This document shows, piece after piece, positions 35,627 through 43,835 of a stretch of 62,866 nt of DNA. Source of the stretch: Canicola haemoglobinophilus. GTDB lineage: Bacteria > Pseudomonadota > Gammaproteobacteria > Enterobacterales > Pasteurellaceae. The notes under the pieces were generated by a model that saw only the letters and a program-made list of their open reading frames with translations, was not told the origin of the DNA and ran no database searches. Location of the stretch: NCBI RefSeq assembly GCF_002015075.1, contig NZ_MUXZ01000010.1, positions 1-62,866 on the forward strand, read 5' to 3'. The position numbers and the translations under genes were made by a program. Each line of letters begins with the position of its first letter. Position 1 is the stretch's first letter.

Positions 35627-35837
35627 TATTCACTTATTCACCTATTCACTTTTTTTAACTTAACTACATGATATATAAAGAATTTTAAAGAGTGAATAAG
35701 AAGTTAAAAAGTGAATAAGTGATAAAAATAGCAAAAAGGTGAATAATTTTTAATCAATTTATTTTATTCACTCTTATTTTTTTCTTTTAAAATCAATTAA
35801 TTACATTCAAAAAAAAGAAAAAGTGAATAAGTGAATA
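35627..35837. repeat. Iteron cluster, candidate replication origin of the satellite
   Basis: GTGAATA or its complement TATTCAC occurs nine times: minus orientation at 35627, 35635, 35643 and 35765; plus orientation at 35692, 35711, 35739, 35823 and 35831. Several sit at an 8-bp period, and the region is very AT-rich. P4 alpha binds iterons of type GGTGAACA at ori and crr, so these are the probable binding sites of the helicase just upstream. Confidence 0.7.
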
Positions 35838-36083
35838 AAAAAGTGTTTGTTGGCTCGGTTGCGTTGTTAGCATTGGAATTTATCAAGCAAAGGGAAAGGA
35901 TAAAACCTTGTTTTTTTATGTTCTGAATATTCCCAATCACTCAAAATAGATCAATAATCAAAGGCTGATGACAAACAAAAAAGGCGCCTTTTTATAAGGT
36001 ATGTTCCCTTTTATGTTACCTTTTAAAACTGAACAAGATATTTTTTATATTAAAATCAATCAGTTATAAGCCGGTTAAAATTT
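35838..36083 (+). other. Non-coding right end of the satellite
   Basis: No gene is seen. It holds the hairpin-like AAAAAGGCGCCTTTTT (35979-35994) and the right integrase arm copy at 36001-36022 (ATGTTCCCTTTTATGTT, one mismatch to the left copy over 22 bp). Confidence 0.6.
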
Positions 36084-36098
36084 CCCTCTCACCGCCAT
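36084..36098 (+). repeat. attR core
   Basis: CCCTCTCACCGCCAT duplicates the tRNA-Ser 3' end at 25397-25411. ruvC ends 11 bp further on. Confidence 0.85.
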
Positions 36099-36109
36099 TC
36101 ACAACCTTT

Positions 36110-36679
36110 CTAACCTTTTAATCTAAATCTTCCTCTACTGTATTTAGTGCGTAAAAGTGCGATAATATTTTCAGGCGTTTTTATTGTAGCTGAATTTGCG
36201 ATCTGTAATGAATGATGAATTGAATTTGCATGGGTAATAGCAATAGCTAGGGCGTCGGCAGCATCGGCTTGTGGCTTATCCGATAATTGCAATAGTCGAG
36301 CAACCATTTCTTGTACTTGTGCTTTTTCTGCGGCCCCTGTTCCCACTACTGTTTGTTTAATCGTTCTCGCTGAATATTCAAATATGGGTAAATTTTGATT
36401 AACCGCGGCAACTATAGCAGTTCCTCTTGCTTGCCCCAGTTTTAAAGCTGAATCAGGATTTTTTGCCATAAACACTTGTTCGATTGCAAATTCATCAGGG
36501 TGAAATTGGGTAATAATTTCTGTGACACCGGCATAAATTCGTTTTAAGCGAGTTGGCAAATCATCTATTGAAGTGCGAATAACGCCACTGCCTAAATACT
36601 CTAATTTACGCCCTATTTGACGGATGACGCCATAACCAGTTACACGAGATCCCGGATCTATTCCTAAAATAATGGACAT
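36110..36679 (-). CDS. ruvC: Holliday junction endonuclease RuvC
   Basis: RuvC resolves Holliday junctions moved by RuvAB. The acidic active site is visible: Asp8 in GIDPGSRVTGYG, Glu in FAIEQVF and the two Asp in QADAADALAIA. The ATG complementary to 36677-36679 gives 189 residues, the family length; four codons upstream the frame is still open. The C-terminus lies 11 bp from attR, so the integrated element now sits directly downstream of ruvC. The order lipoprotein-ruvC after yebC is typical of Haemophilus. Confidence 0.97.
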   Translation of the reverse strand: MSIILGIDPGSRVTGYGVIRQIGRKLEYLGSGVIRTSIDDLPTRLKRIYAGVTEIITQFHPDEFAIEQVFMAKNPDSALKLGQARGTAIVAAVNQNLPIFEYSARTIKQTVVGTGAAEKAQVQEMVARLLQLSDKPQADAADALAIAITHANSIHHSLQIANSATIKTPENIIALLRTKYSRGRFRLKG

Positions 36680-36697
36680 TTTATTTTCCAAAAAAAT

Positions 36698-36724
36698 AAA
36701 TGGACCTCATTTGAGATCCATTTG
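36698..36724 (-). terminator. Hairpin between the lipoprotein gene and ruvC
   Basis: AAATGGA and TCCATTT with partly paired inner bases form a hairpin downstream of the lipoprotein gene. On the minus strand it is followed by a T-rich stretch. Confidence 0.6.
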
Positions 36725-36738
36725 TTTAAAATTAAAAA

Positions 36739-37170
36739 TTATTTTGCAATTTTACAGTTTCTTGCAAGAATTCGGTTGTTATCTGTGAACATAATTGGAA
36801 CAACTTTAGAAGCCGTTGCTTGAGTAAAGCCACTTTCTAATGACCATACTTTGTTACCTTCAACAAATTTAGTGCCATCTTGATAGCTTGGATCTAATTT
36901 CATTTCTTGACCAACAACTTTACGGTTAATTGTAATTGTTGCAGTATCAATTTTACCATCTACAAATGCGTAAGTTGCTGAAACAACTTTATTTTTCTTA
37001 CCACTTACATCACAAAAGTATGCTGCTGTCTCAAAAGCTGGAGTAGATTGTGCTACTTTCATTGCATCTGATGCTGCTTTTGTCGCATTGGCACTGTTAG
37101 CATCTGCATTTGAACAAGCTGCAATAATTAAAGTTGCTGCAACTGCAGGGAGCATTTTTACTAATTTCAT
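36739..37170 (-). CDS. Small outer-membrane-type lipoprotein, function unknown
   Basis: A 143-residue lipoprotein: signal MLPAVAATLIIAAC with lipidation at Cys19, then an Asn/Ala-rich linker and a compact domain (about 50-143) with two cysteines (YFCDVSG and ARNCKIAK) likely disulfide-bonded. The pattern of a small beta-barrel with terminal cysteines and NKVWSLESGF recalls MliC/ACP-type lysozyme inhibitors, but I cannot confirm this. It lies between yebC and ruvC. Confidence 0.75.
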   Translation of the reverse strand: MKLVKMLPAVAATLIIAACSNADANSANATKAASDAMKVAQSTPAFETAAYFCDVSGKKNKVVSATYAFVDGKIDTATITINRKVVGQEMKLDPSYQDGTKFVEGNKVWSLESGFTQATASKVVPIMFTDNNRILARNCKIAK

Positions 37171-37203
37171 AGAGTTTCCTTATGTTAAAAATAAAGCGAG
37201 CTT

Positions 37204-37944
37204 TTAAAGTAAAGCTGCAATTTCATCACTGATCTCGCCATTATGATAAACGTTTTGTACATCATCGCAATCTTCTAGCATATCGATCAATCTTAATAAT
37301 TTAGGTGCTGTTTCTGCATCTAAATCTACTGTTGTAGAAGGTATCATTGTCACTTCAGCATTAGCTACTTTAAATCCAGCGGCTTCAATGCCGTCTTTTA
37401 CTGAACCTAAATCTTCCCATGCTGTATAGATTTCAAAGCTACCATCTTCTTGTGGTTGAATATCATCCGCACCAGACTCAATAGCGGCCTCTGTTAATGC
37501 ATCTTCATCAGCAGATTCAATTAAAATTAAGCCTTTTTTGCTAAATAAATACCCAACCGAGCCTTCTGTCCCTAAATTACCACCGCACTTGGTAAAGCTT
37601 GGTCGTACTTGAGAGATTGTACGGTTAGCGTTGTCGCTTAGACACTCAACCATCACAGCAGTTCCACCCGGACCATAACCTTCGTAAATTCGGGTTTCCA
37701 TATTGGTGTCATCACCACCACCGACACCACGCTCGATAGCGCGGTTGATAGTATCACGGGTCATATTGTTAGATAAAGCTTTATCTACAGCTGCACGCAA
37801 ACGAGGATTTGAGCCAACATCGCCGCCACCTAATTTTGCTGCGGTTACTAATTCACGAATTAATTTTGTAAAAATTTTACCGCGTTGTGCATCTTGTGCT
37901 GCTTTACGGTGTTTAATATTGGCCCACTTACTATGTCCTGCCAT
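37204..37944 (-). CDS. yebC: YebC/TACO1-family translation or transcription regulator
   Basis: The 246-residue protein starts AGHSKWANIKHRKAAQDAQR, diagnostic of YebC. Further blocks are NPRLRAAVDKALSNNM and IYEGYGPGGTAVMVE. Family members have been described as DNA-binding regulators and, more recently, as factors that relieve ribosome stalling. Length equals E. coli YebC (246). It is one base from nudB, in the same operon, upstream of the lipoprotein and ruvC. Confidence 0.95.
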   Translation of the reverse strand: MAGHSKWANIKHRKAAQDAQRGKIFTKLIRELVTAAKLGGGDVGSNPRLRAAVDKALSNNMTRDTINRAIERGVGGGDDTNMETRIYEGYGPGGTAVMVECLSDNANRTISQVRPSFTKCGGNLGTEGSVGYLFSKKGLILIESADEDALTEAAIESGADDIQPQEDGSFEIYTAWEDLGSVKDGIEAAGFKVANAEVTMIPSTTVDLDAETAPKLLRLIDMLEDCDDVQNVYHNGEISDEIAALL

Positions 37945-37945
37945 T

Positions 37946-38398
37946 TTATTTTCCTTTTATGATTGTATTTTTATATTCATTAATCGCCTCCGCATTATTA
38001 GGCGATTTAGTTAATTTAATTGCATTCTGTACTGAAAGCCATCGATAAGCAAAATGTTCCGTTAAATCCACCGCTCTTTCTTCTGCTAAAGGCAACAAAA
38101 ACCAGTGTTCAATACAGTGAGTCACATCAGGCGCATATTTATACCGAAAATGTGGAAAGATTTCAAATTCTATCTGTTTCTGGCAATCAAAGAGCGGTAA
38201 GTTTTCAGCAACAATATCAATCCCAACTTCTTCTTTGACTTCTCTTATTGCCGCTTGTCTTGGCGTTTCTCCTAACTCAATCGTCCCAGTAACAGATTGC
38301 CAAAAACCCGCTTCATCTTGCCGCTGGAGCATTAAAACATTGCCTGTATTTTCTGCATAAATAACAATTAAGACAGAATAGGGATTTTTGTAGTTCAT
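37946..38398 (-). CDS. nudB: Dihydroneopterin triphosphate pyrophosphatase
   Basis: NudB removes pyrophosphate from dihydroneopterin triphosphate in folate synthesis. The Nudix box is GTIELGETPRQAAIREVKEE followed by VG, matching GX5EX7REUXEEXGU. The protein has 150 residues, like E. coli NudB (150), and starts YKNPYSVLIVIYA. It lies between aspS and yebC, the standard aspS-nudB-yebC-ruvC order. Confidence 0.93.
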   Translation of the reverse strand: MNYKNPYSVLIVIYAENTGNVLMLQRQDEAGFWQSVTGTIELGETPRQAAIREVKEEVGIDIVAENLPLFDCQKQIEFEIFPHFRYKYAPDVTHCIEHWFLLPLAEERAVDLTEHFAYRWLSVQNAIKLTKSPNNAEAINEYKNTIIKGK

Positions 38399-38436
38399 TG
38401 ATTTAATAGAAATTTCTCGGGATTTAATCTTGGTCT

Positions 38437-38498
38437 TGTAGGGGCGAAATATATTTCGCCCTTAGCAATAAAAAGGGAGAATAATTATTCCCCCTACA
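38437..38498. repeat. MITE-like palindromic repeat
   Basis: A 62-bp element with inverted ends TGTAGGGG and CCCCTACA. Inside, GGGCGAAAT/ATTTCGCCC forms one palindrome and GGGAGAATAATTATTCCCC a second. It fills most of the aspS-nudB gap, so it may also end aspS transcription. Confidence 0.55.
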
Positions 38499-38508
38499 AT
38501 GATATAGA

Positions 38509-40278
38509 TTATTCAGCTTCAACTGCTGTCTTAATCGCTAATTCCTCTAATGCTTTTGGATTAGCAACACTTGGGGCATCCGTCATTAAACAAGCAGCCG
38601 CTGTGGTTTTCGGGAAGGCAATTACATCACGAATATTATCAGTGCCAGTTAACAACATAGTTAAACGGTCTAAACCGAATGCTAAGCCAGCGTGTGGCGG
38701 TGTGCCGAATTTTAATGCATCAAGTAAGAAACCAAATTTCTCACGTTGTTGTTCTTCATCAATACCTAAAATACGGAATACGGTTTGTTGCATTTTTGGA
38801 TCAAAAATACGCACAGAACCACCGCCAACTTCATAGCCATTAATGACCATATCATAAGCATTTGCTACCGCACTTGTTGGATCTGCCTCTAATTGTTCTG
38901 GCGTAAATTCTTTTGGCGAAGTAAATGGATGGTGCATTGCCGCAAGGTTGCCTTCTTCATCACGCTCAAACATAGGGAAATCAATTACCCAAAGAGGTTG
39001 CCATTCATCTAAACGAGTTAAACCTAAATCACGACCTAATTTCAAACGTAATGCCCCGAGCGCATCTGTGGTAGTCTGCCATTTGCCCGCACCAAAGAAT
39101 AAAATATCGCCAGTTTGTGCTGAAGTGCGGTCTAAAATTGCTTTAACTGTGCTTTCATCTAAGAATTTTGCAATAGGGCTTTGGATACCTTCTAAGCCAG
39201 CATTTAGATCATTCACTTTCATCCAAGCTAAGCCTTTCGCTCCATAAATGCCCACAAACTGTGTATATTCATCAATTTGTTTGCGGGTAATAGTTGCACC
39301 ATTTGGCACGCGAATAACCGCTACTCGTCCCGCTGGATCATTGGCTGGCTCTTTAAATACACTAAATTCGACATTGCGTACTAAATCAGAAATACTTTGC
39401 ATTTCTAATGGATTGCGTAAATCTGGTTTGTCTGAACCAAAACGCTCCATTGCTTCTTGCCAAGTCATTGTTGGGAATTTGCCTAAATCAACACCAATGG
39501 TATCTAACCATAAGCCATGAACCATTTTTTCCATGATTTCACGCACTTCTGGCGCAGTCATAAATGAGGTTTCCACATCGATTTGTGTAAATTCAGGTTG
39601 ACGGTCTGCACGTAAATCTTCATCACGGAAACATTTTACAATTTGATAATAACGGTCAAAACCAGACATCATCAATAACTGTTTAAATAGTTGTGGTGAT
39701 TGTGGTAACGCATAGAATTTGCCCTTGTGTACACGACTTGGTACTAAATAATCACGCGCACCCTCTGGTGTCGCTTTGGTTAGCATTGGGGTTTCAATAT
39801 CCAAGAAACCATTTTCGTCCATATAACGACGCACAAAACTAGTAATTTTCGCACGCGTTTTTAAGCGTTGTGCCATTTCAGGACGGCGTAAGTCAAGATA
39901 ACGATATTTTAAACGCTGTTCTTCCGTATTATTTTGGTTAAAGTCTAAAGGGAGTACATCTGAAACGTTGTAGACTGATAAAGTTTTTGCCACAACTTCG
40001 ACTTCGCCAGTTGCCATATTTTTATTAATTTGATTATCTGGGCGAGCTATCACTTCCCCTTCAATTTTGATACAAAACTCGTTGCGCAACGCTCCAGCAG
40101 CCGTCAATGCTTCTTGATATTTTGGATCAAAACAAACTTGTACAATACCTTCACGATCACGCATATCAATAAAAATTAAACCGCCTAAATCGCGACGTTT
40201 ATGCACCCAACCGCTTAATGTGACTTGTTGTCCAATATGGCTACGGTTTAATGCACCACAATAATGAGAACGCATCAT
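38509..40278 (-). CDS. aspS: Aspartyl-tRNA synthetase
   Basis: AspRS charges tRNA-Asp. The 589-residue class II enzyme has the N-terminal OB fold (VTLSGWVHKRRDLGGLIFID), motif 2 around FRDEDLRADRQPEFTQID, the bacterial GAD insert and motif 3 GLAFGLDRLTMLL. Length matches E. coli AspRS (590). Two in-frame ATG codons begin the frame; either may be used. It heads the aspS-nudB-yebC group. Confidence 0.98.
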   Translation of the reverse strand: MMRSHYCGALNRSHIGQQVTLSGWVHKRRDLGGLIFIDMRDREGIVQVCFDPKYQEALTAAGALRNEFCIKIEGEVIARPDNQINKNMATGEVEVVAKTLSVYNVSDVLPLDFNQNNTEEQRLKYRYLDLRRPEMAQRLKTRAKITSFVRRYMDENGFLDIETPMLTKATPEGARDYLVPSRVHKGKFYALPQSPQLFKQLLMMSGFDRYYQIVKCFRDEDLRADRQPEFTQIDVETSFMTAPEVREIMEKMVHGLWLDTIGVDLGKFPTMTWQEAMERFGSDKPDLRNPLEMQSISDLVRNVEFSVFKEPANDPAGRVAVIRVPNGATITRKQIDEYTQFVGIYGAKGLAWMKVNDLNAGLEGIQSPIAKFLDESTVKAILDRTSAQTGDILFFGAGKWQTTTDALGALRLKLGRDLGLTRLDEWQPLWVIDFPMFERDEEGNLAAMHHPFTSPKEFTPEQLEADPTSAVANAYDMVINGYEVGGGSVRIFDPKMQQTVFRILGIDEEQQREKFGFLLDALKFGTPPHAGLAFGLDRLTMLLTGTDNIRDVIAFPKTTAAACLMTDAPSVANPKALEELAIKTAVEAE

Positions 40279-40441
40279 AATAACTTCCTTTATATCTAAA
40301 AACTGTTGAAATTAACTGGCGAATTATAGCGGAAACTTCCCTTATATTGAACGAGTAGCGGGAATTTATTTGAGTGTGCCTTAAACTTCTTCTAAAATAA
40401 CCGCACTTTTTTTTGCGCTTTTTTAAATGAAGAATAAAACA

Positions 40442-41167
40442 ATGAATAAAGATCGGATTTTTGCTGCGCCTATTGAAAAACTAGGCGATTTCACTTTTGA
40501 TGAAAATGTAGCGGAAGTGTTCCCTGATATGATACAACGCTCTGTTCCTGGATATTCCAATATTATTACCGCAATTGGCATGCTAGCGGAGCGTTTTGTC
40601 ACGGCAAATTCGCAAGTTTATGATCTTGGCTGTTCTCGTGGCGCCGCTACTTTATCTGTGCGCCGCCATATCAAACAACCTAATGTCAAAATTATTGGTG
40701 TGGATAATTCACAACCTATGGTAGAACGTTGTCGCCAGCATATTAATGCTTACCACAGCGATATTCCCGTGAAGATTTTATGTGATGATATTCGTCATAT
40801 TAAAATTGAAAATGCCTCCATGGTGATTTTAAATTTCACCTTACAATTCGTTCCTCCGCAAGATCGTCAGCGCTTATTAGAAAAAATCTATCAAGGACTT
40901 AATCCAAATGGTGTGTTGGTTTTATCAGAAAAATTCCGTTTTGAAGATAAAAAAGTAGATGATTTGCTGATCGATTTACATCATCAATTCAAGCGTGCCA
41001 ATGGTTATAGTGAATTAGAAGTGAGCCAAAAACGCACCGCACTTGAGAATGTGATGAGAATAGATAGCATAGAAATCCATAAAGAGCGGTTGAAATCTGT
41101 GGGTTTTTCACAAGTAGAACTTTGGTTCCAATGCTTTAATTTTGGTTCAATGGTAGCGGTAAAATAA
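40442..41167 (+). CDS. cmoA: Carboxy-SAM synthase CmoA
   Basis: CmoA makes carboxy-S-adenosylmethionine from SAM and prephenate for the cmo5U34 wobble modification of tRNAs. The 241-residue product starts at the ATG at 40442 (MNKDRIFAAPIEKLGDF), the family N-terminus; five earlier in-frame codons are unlikely. The SAM site VYDLGCSRGAATLSV and the block EKFRFEDKKVDDLLIDLHHQ are visible. cmoB is not next to it. A clear hairpin follows. Confidence 0.95.
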   Translation: MNKDRIFAAPIEKLGDFTFDENVAEVFPDMIQRSVPGYSNIITAIGMLAERFVTANSQVYDLGCSRGAATLSVRRHIKQPNVKIIGVDNSQPMVERCRQHINAYHSDIPVKILCDDIRHIKIENASMVILNFTLQFVPPQDRQRLLEKIYQGLNPNGVLVLSEKFRFEDKKVDDLLIDLHHQFKRANGYSELEVSQKRTALENVMRIDSIEIHKERLKSVGFSQVELWFQCFNFGSMVAVK

Positions 41168-41174
41168 CAAAAAT

Positions 41175-41208
41175 ATAGCCTCTTATTCAGAGGCTATCAA
41201 TTTTTATT
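41175..41208. terminator. Terminator between cmoA and abgA-like gene
   Basis: ATAGCCTC and GAGGCTAT form a stem with a 7-base loop followed by TTTTT on the plus strand. Confidence 0.8.
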
Positions 41209-42475
41209 CAGTTAACAAACGTTTCACCAATTCAGTGTAAATATTCACGCCTGTTTCCAGTTGTTTTTCATCAAAATCAAATTCCGCTTGATGATGCCCA
41301 GCAGTACGATCTGCACCAATAATAAAGTAAATGGCTTTACCGCCTTTATCTTGAATTTGTCGCCCCAAAATTGTGGCATCTTCACTCGCATTAAAAGCAT
41401 AACTAGGAATAACATTTTGTACTTGAGGCTGTTGTTTTGCAATCTCCTCTACAAGCAGAACTAATTCAGGATCATTATTCATATCAACGGCTTCGCCCAT
41501 GATTTCCGTTTCATAATCAAGCCCATAACTGATAGCAACGCCCTCAGCAATTTGCATCACTTGTTCCACCATATAATTATTAATTTCTTTATTTTCGCCC
41601 CGCACTTCAAGCTGAATGGTTGCATTAGCAGGAATAACATTACGGCCTTCGCCCGCTTTTAATACGCCTACATTAATTCTTGTCATACCATCGCCATGGC
41701 GTGCAATTGATTGCAACTGTGTCACTGCATGAGCACCTGCTAAAAGTGCATTACGCCCTAAATGCGGATGTGCCCCTGCATGAGCTGGCTTACCATAATA
41801 ACGAATATCAATTTTGGTGGTTGAAAGGAAATTTTTTAAATCACTAATAATAGAACCAGAAGTTGCACAGAAACTTAAATGTGAGGAAGCAAAATAATCT
41901 GCATCATCAATAATACCACTACTTGCAATGGCAATCGCACCACGAACTCCCTCTTCTGCTGGCTGGAAAACCAATTTGATCTTACCTGTTAGTTTATCCT
42001 TGTTTTCACTCAGCCAAAGTGCGGTGCCTAAACCAATAGCAATATGCCCATCATGCCCACAAGCGTGCATAAAACCATCATTTTGAGAGCGAAAACCTTC
42101 TGCTTGTGGAATATGTTTATGCTCATTTGTTTCGGTTACATTGACACAGTCAATATCGAAACGTAACGCCACAGTTTTGCCCGGTTTTCCTGTATCGAGT
42201 ACTGCAACACAGCCAGTATACCCGTCCATTTTATCCAGCCATTTAGGATTGGCATTATTCGCTAAAGCATTTTGGTAGCCTTGTTCTACAACGGCTTTTT
42301 GTCGTCCACGCACAAATGCTTGATTAATAATATCGTTGCCAAAATAGAGCTCAAATCCCATTTCATCAAGATAATCCGCAATTCGACTTGTTGTCCAAAA
42401 TTCTGCCCAGCCAATTTCTGGAAAGCGATGAAATTCTCTGCGCCATTGAACTAATTTTTCTAGTGATACTGTCAT
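41204..42475 (-). CDS. M20D amidohydrolase, AbgA-like
   Basis: A 423-residue zinc amidohydrolase of the M20D family, closest in pattern to p-aminobenzoyl-glutamate hydrolase subunit AbgA and to hippuricases. Metal-site blocks: MHACGHDGHIAIGLG, FQPAEEGVRGA and AGHHQAEFDFDE. The ATG complementary to 42473-42475 with GGAGAAA upstream is the start; the frame's first codon is a TTG. It lies after dcuC and pepE in one leftward group, separated from dcuC by a facing USS pair, so the group probably degrades and imports dipeptides or acyl-amino acids. Exact substrate not determined. Confidence 0.85.
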   Translation of the reverse strand: MTVSLEKLVQWRREFHRFPEIGWAEFWTTSRIADYLDEMGFELYFGNDIINQAFVRGRQKAVVEQGYQNALANNANPKWLDKMDGYTGCVAVLDTGKPGKTVALRFDIDCVNVTETNEHKHIPQAEGFRSQNDGFMHACGHDGHIAIGLGTALWLSENKDKLTGKIKLVFQPAEEGVRGAIAIASSGIIDDADYFASSHLSFCATSGSIISDLKNFLSTTKIDIRYYGKPAHAGAHPHLGRNALLAGAHAVTQLQSIARHGDGMTRINVGVLKAGEGRNVIPANATIQLEVRGENKEINNYMVEQVMQIAEGVAISYGLDYETEIMGEAVDMNNDPELVLLVEEIAKQQPQVQNVIPSYAFNASEDATILGRQIQDKGGKAIYFIIGADRTAGHHQAEFDFDEKQLETGVNIYTELVKRLLTE

Positions 42476-42503
42476 ACAAATTTTCTCCAAAATTATCGCA
42501 AAA

Positions 42504-42528
42504 ACAACCGCACTTAAAAGTGCGGTTC
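42504..42528. terminator. Facing-USS terminator (dcuC / abgA-like)
   Basis: AACCGCACTT and AAGTGCGGTT sit back to back with a 2-base loop. Confidence 0.75.
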
Positions 42529-42533
42529 AATTA

Positions 42534-43826
42534 TTAAAGCATAAATAAAGCTAGGTATAATGTTGCTAAGATCATTCCCGGTGCAGTTCTCTTAATCATT
42601 TCAACCGGGCTAACCATGGCAATACCAGCACATACAATGGTTACGCCTGCAATAGGCGAAGCTGTTCTCCCAATTGCACCAGCAATAGCCGCTCCCATCC
42701 CAAGATTAAGTTGAGTATAACCAAGTTCTACGGCATGTGGCGTTACTGCTGTATTAAAGGCAATTGCTGCGGCGTCGCCAGATCCTGTGATCATTCCCAT
42801 TAAGAATGGACCTACTGTTGCGCCCCAACGTACAAATTCATTGGAAGATTTCAAAAAGGCAATAGCGGCATCAATTGCACCTGTTGATTTTAATCCAGCC
42901 ACAAAAACACCAGCTGCAATGATAATTCCTAGAACATTAGCATAAGAATTACCCATTCCATTAAAGAATTCGTTGGTAATTTTTGCTGGAGAAGTGCGTG
43001 TAACTAGCAAGCCATAAATAGCACCAATTAACATCGCTTGTGGTACGCCCATTTTTGTCCATTCTAAACCTGGTGTTTGTTGTAAAGAAGTACCTCCAAT
43101 CACTAAGATCACTAAAGGAACCAGTGGCGCTAACGCATAAAGTGGGTTCACGCTTTTAAAATGATTTTCAGCGTCTTGTTTTTCTGCTAAATAACTTTCT
43201 CTGTGCACAGCACCATAATCTTTAAACAGGATAGCAAGAATAGTTAAAACAGCGGCACCAATAGCACCTGCCGCAATAGTATAAGGCGCATGAGAAAGGT
43301 TAACTTCTGCAATACTTAAACCAGTCATTTCGCTAATCATTGCGGTATGTGATGAACCAGGGCTCATCATTGAGCCGAATGTTCCCGCTAAAATTGCCGC
43401 ACCTGCCATTGCTGGACGAACACCTGCTGAACGTAATACTGGGATCAATGTTGCCCCTACTGCTGCAGCGCAACCAGCCGCAGAAGGAATAGCAATATTG
43501 ATGAAGAAAGTAATAATAGTTGCAATTGGAATAAGAAGGAATTTTAAACCGCTCAATGGCTTAGTTAAAATATGGACTAAGTGCGTATCACACTCGGTAT
43601 ATTTCATTACATAAGCAAAACCCATACTAGAACAGATTGCCATAATCAATCCACCAGAAGTCATGGACTTAGCAAAGGCATCTAAAGCCCCCATTGGATT
43701 TAAAGTCAATACGGACATTAATAAACCAACACCGATTAACACAGTGCGAGTTTCATACTTTTTAATCAATAAATAAATCGTTGCAATAATACCGATAATG
43801 GCAATAACAGCTTTTAATTCAAGCAT
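42534..43826 (-). CDS. dcuC: DcuC-family anaerobic C4-dicarboxylate transporter
   Basis: A 430-residue inner-membrane carrier with about 12 hydrophobic helices. Conserved segments include FINIAIPSAAGCAAAVGATL, AAILAGTFGSMMSPGSSHTA and MITGSGDAAAIAFNTAVTPH, which are the DcuC motifs. DcuC proteins exchange or export succinate and other C4-dicarboxylates during anaerobic growth. The gene lies 10 bp after pepE, and an FNR-like box precedes the operon, which agrees with anaerobic use. Substrate is inferred from the family. Confidence 0.85.
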   Translation of the reverse strand: MLELKAVIAIIGIIATIYLLIKKYETRTVLIGVGLLMSVLTLNPMGALDAFAKSMTSGGLIMAICSSMGFAYVMKYTECDTHLVHILTKPLSGLKFLLIPIATIITFFINIAIPSAAGCAAAVGATLIPVLRSAGVRPAMAGAAILAGTFGSMMSPGSSHTAMISEMTGLSIAEVNLSHAPYTIAAGAIGAAVLTILAILFKDYGAVHRESYLAEKQDAENHFKSVNPLYALAPLVPLVILVIGGTSLQQTPGLEWTKMGVPQAMLIGAIYGLLVTRTSPAKITNEFFNGMGNSYANVLGIIIAAGVFVAGLKSTGAIDAAIAFLKSSNEFVRWGATVGPFLMGMITGSGDAAAIAFNTAVTPHAVELGYTQLNLGMGAAIAGAIGRTASPIAGVTIVCAGIAMVSPVEMIKRTAPGMILATLYLALFML

Positions 43827-43835
43827 GTAATACTC

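Larger units (their letters stand above)
25397..36098 (+). mobile_element. P4-like satellite element integrated in tRNA-Ser, with its own P2-type capsid gene
   Basis: The element is bounded by 15-bp direct repeats CCCTCTCACCGCCAT (25397-25411 and 36084-36098), the tRNA 3' end and its copy. In order it carries an integrase, AlpA, a helical Sid/scaffold candidate, a P2 gpN-type capsid protein, an unknown cargo gene, a second AlpA, an Ogr/Delta zinc finger, small genes, an Icd-like gene, a second recombinase, an SF3 helicase and iterons. This is the P4-satellite toolkit plus a capsid gene. No terminase, portal or tail genes are present. Only two exact USS cores occur in 10.7 kb (31673, 34572), fewer than in flanking DNA, consistent with foreign origin. 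Confidence 0.88.
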
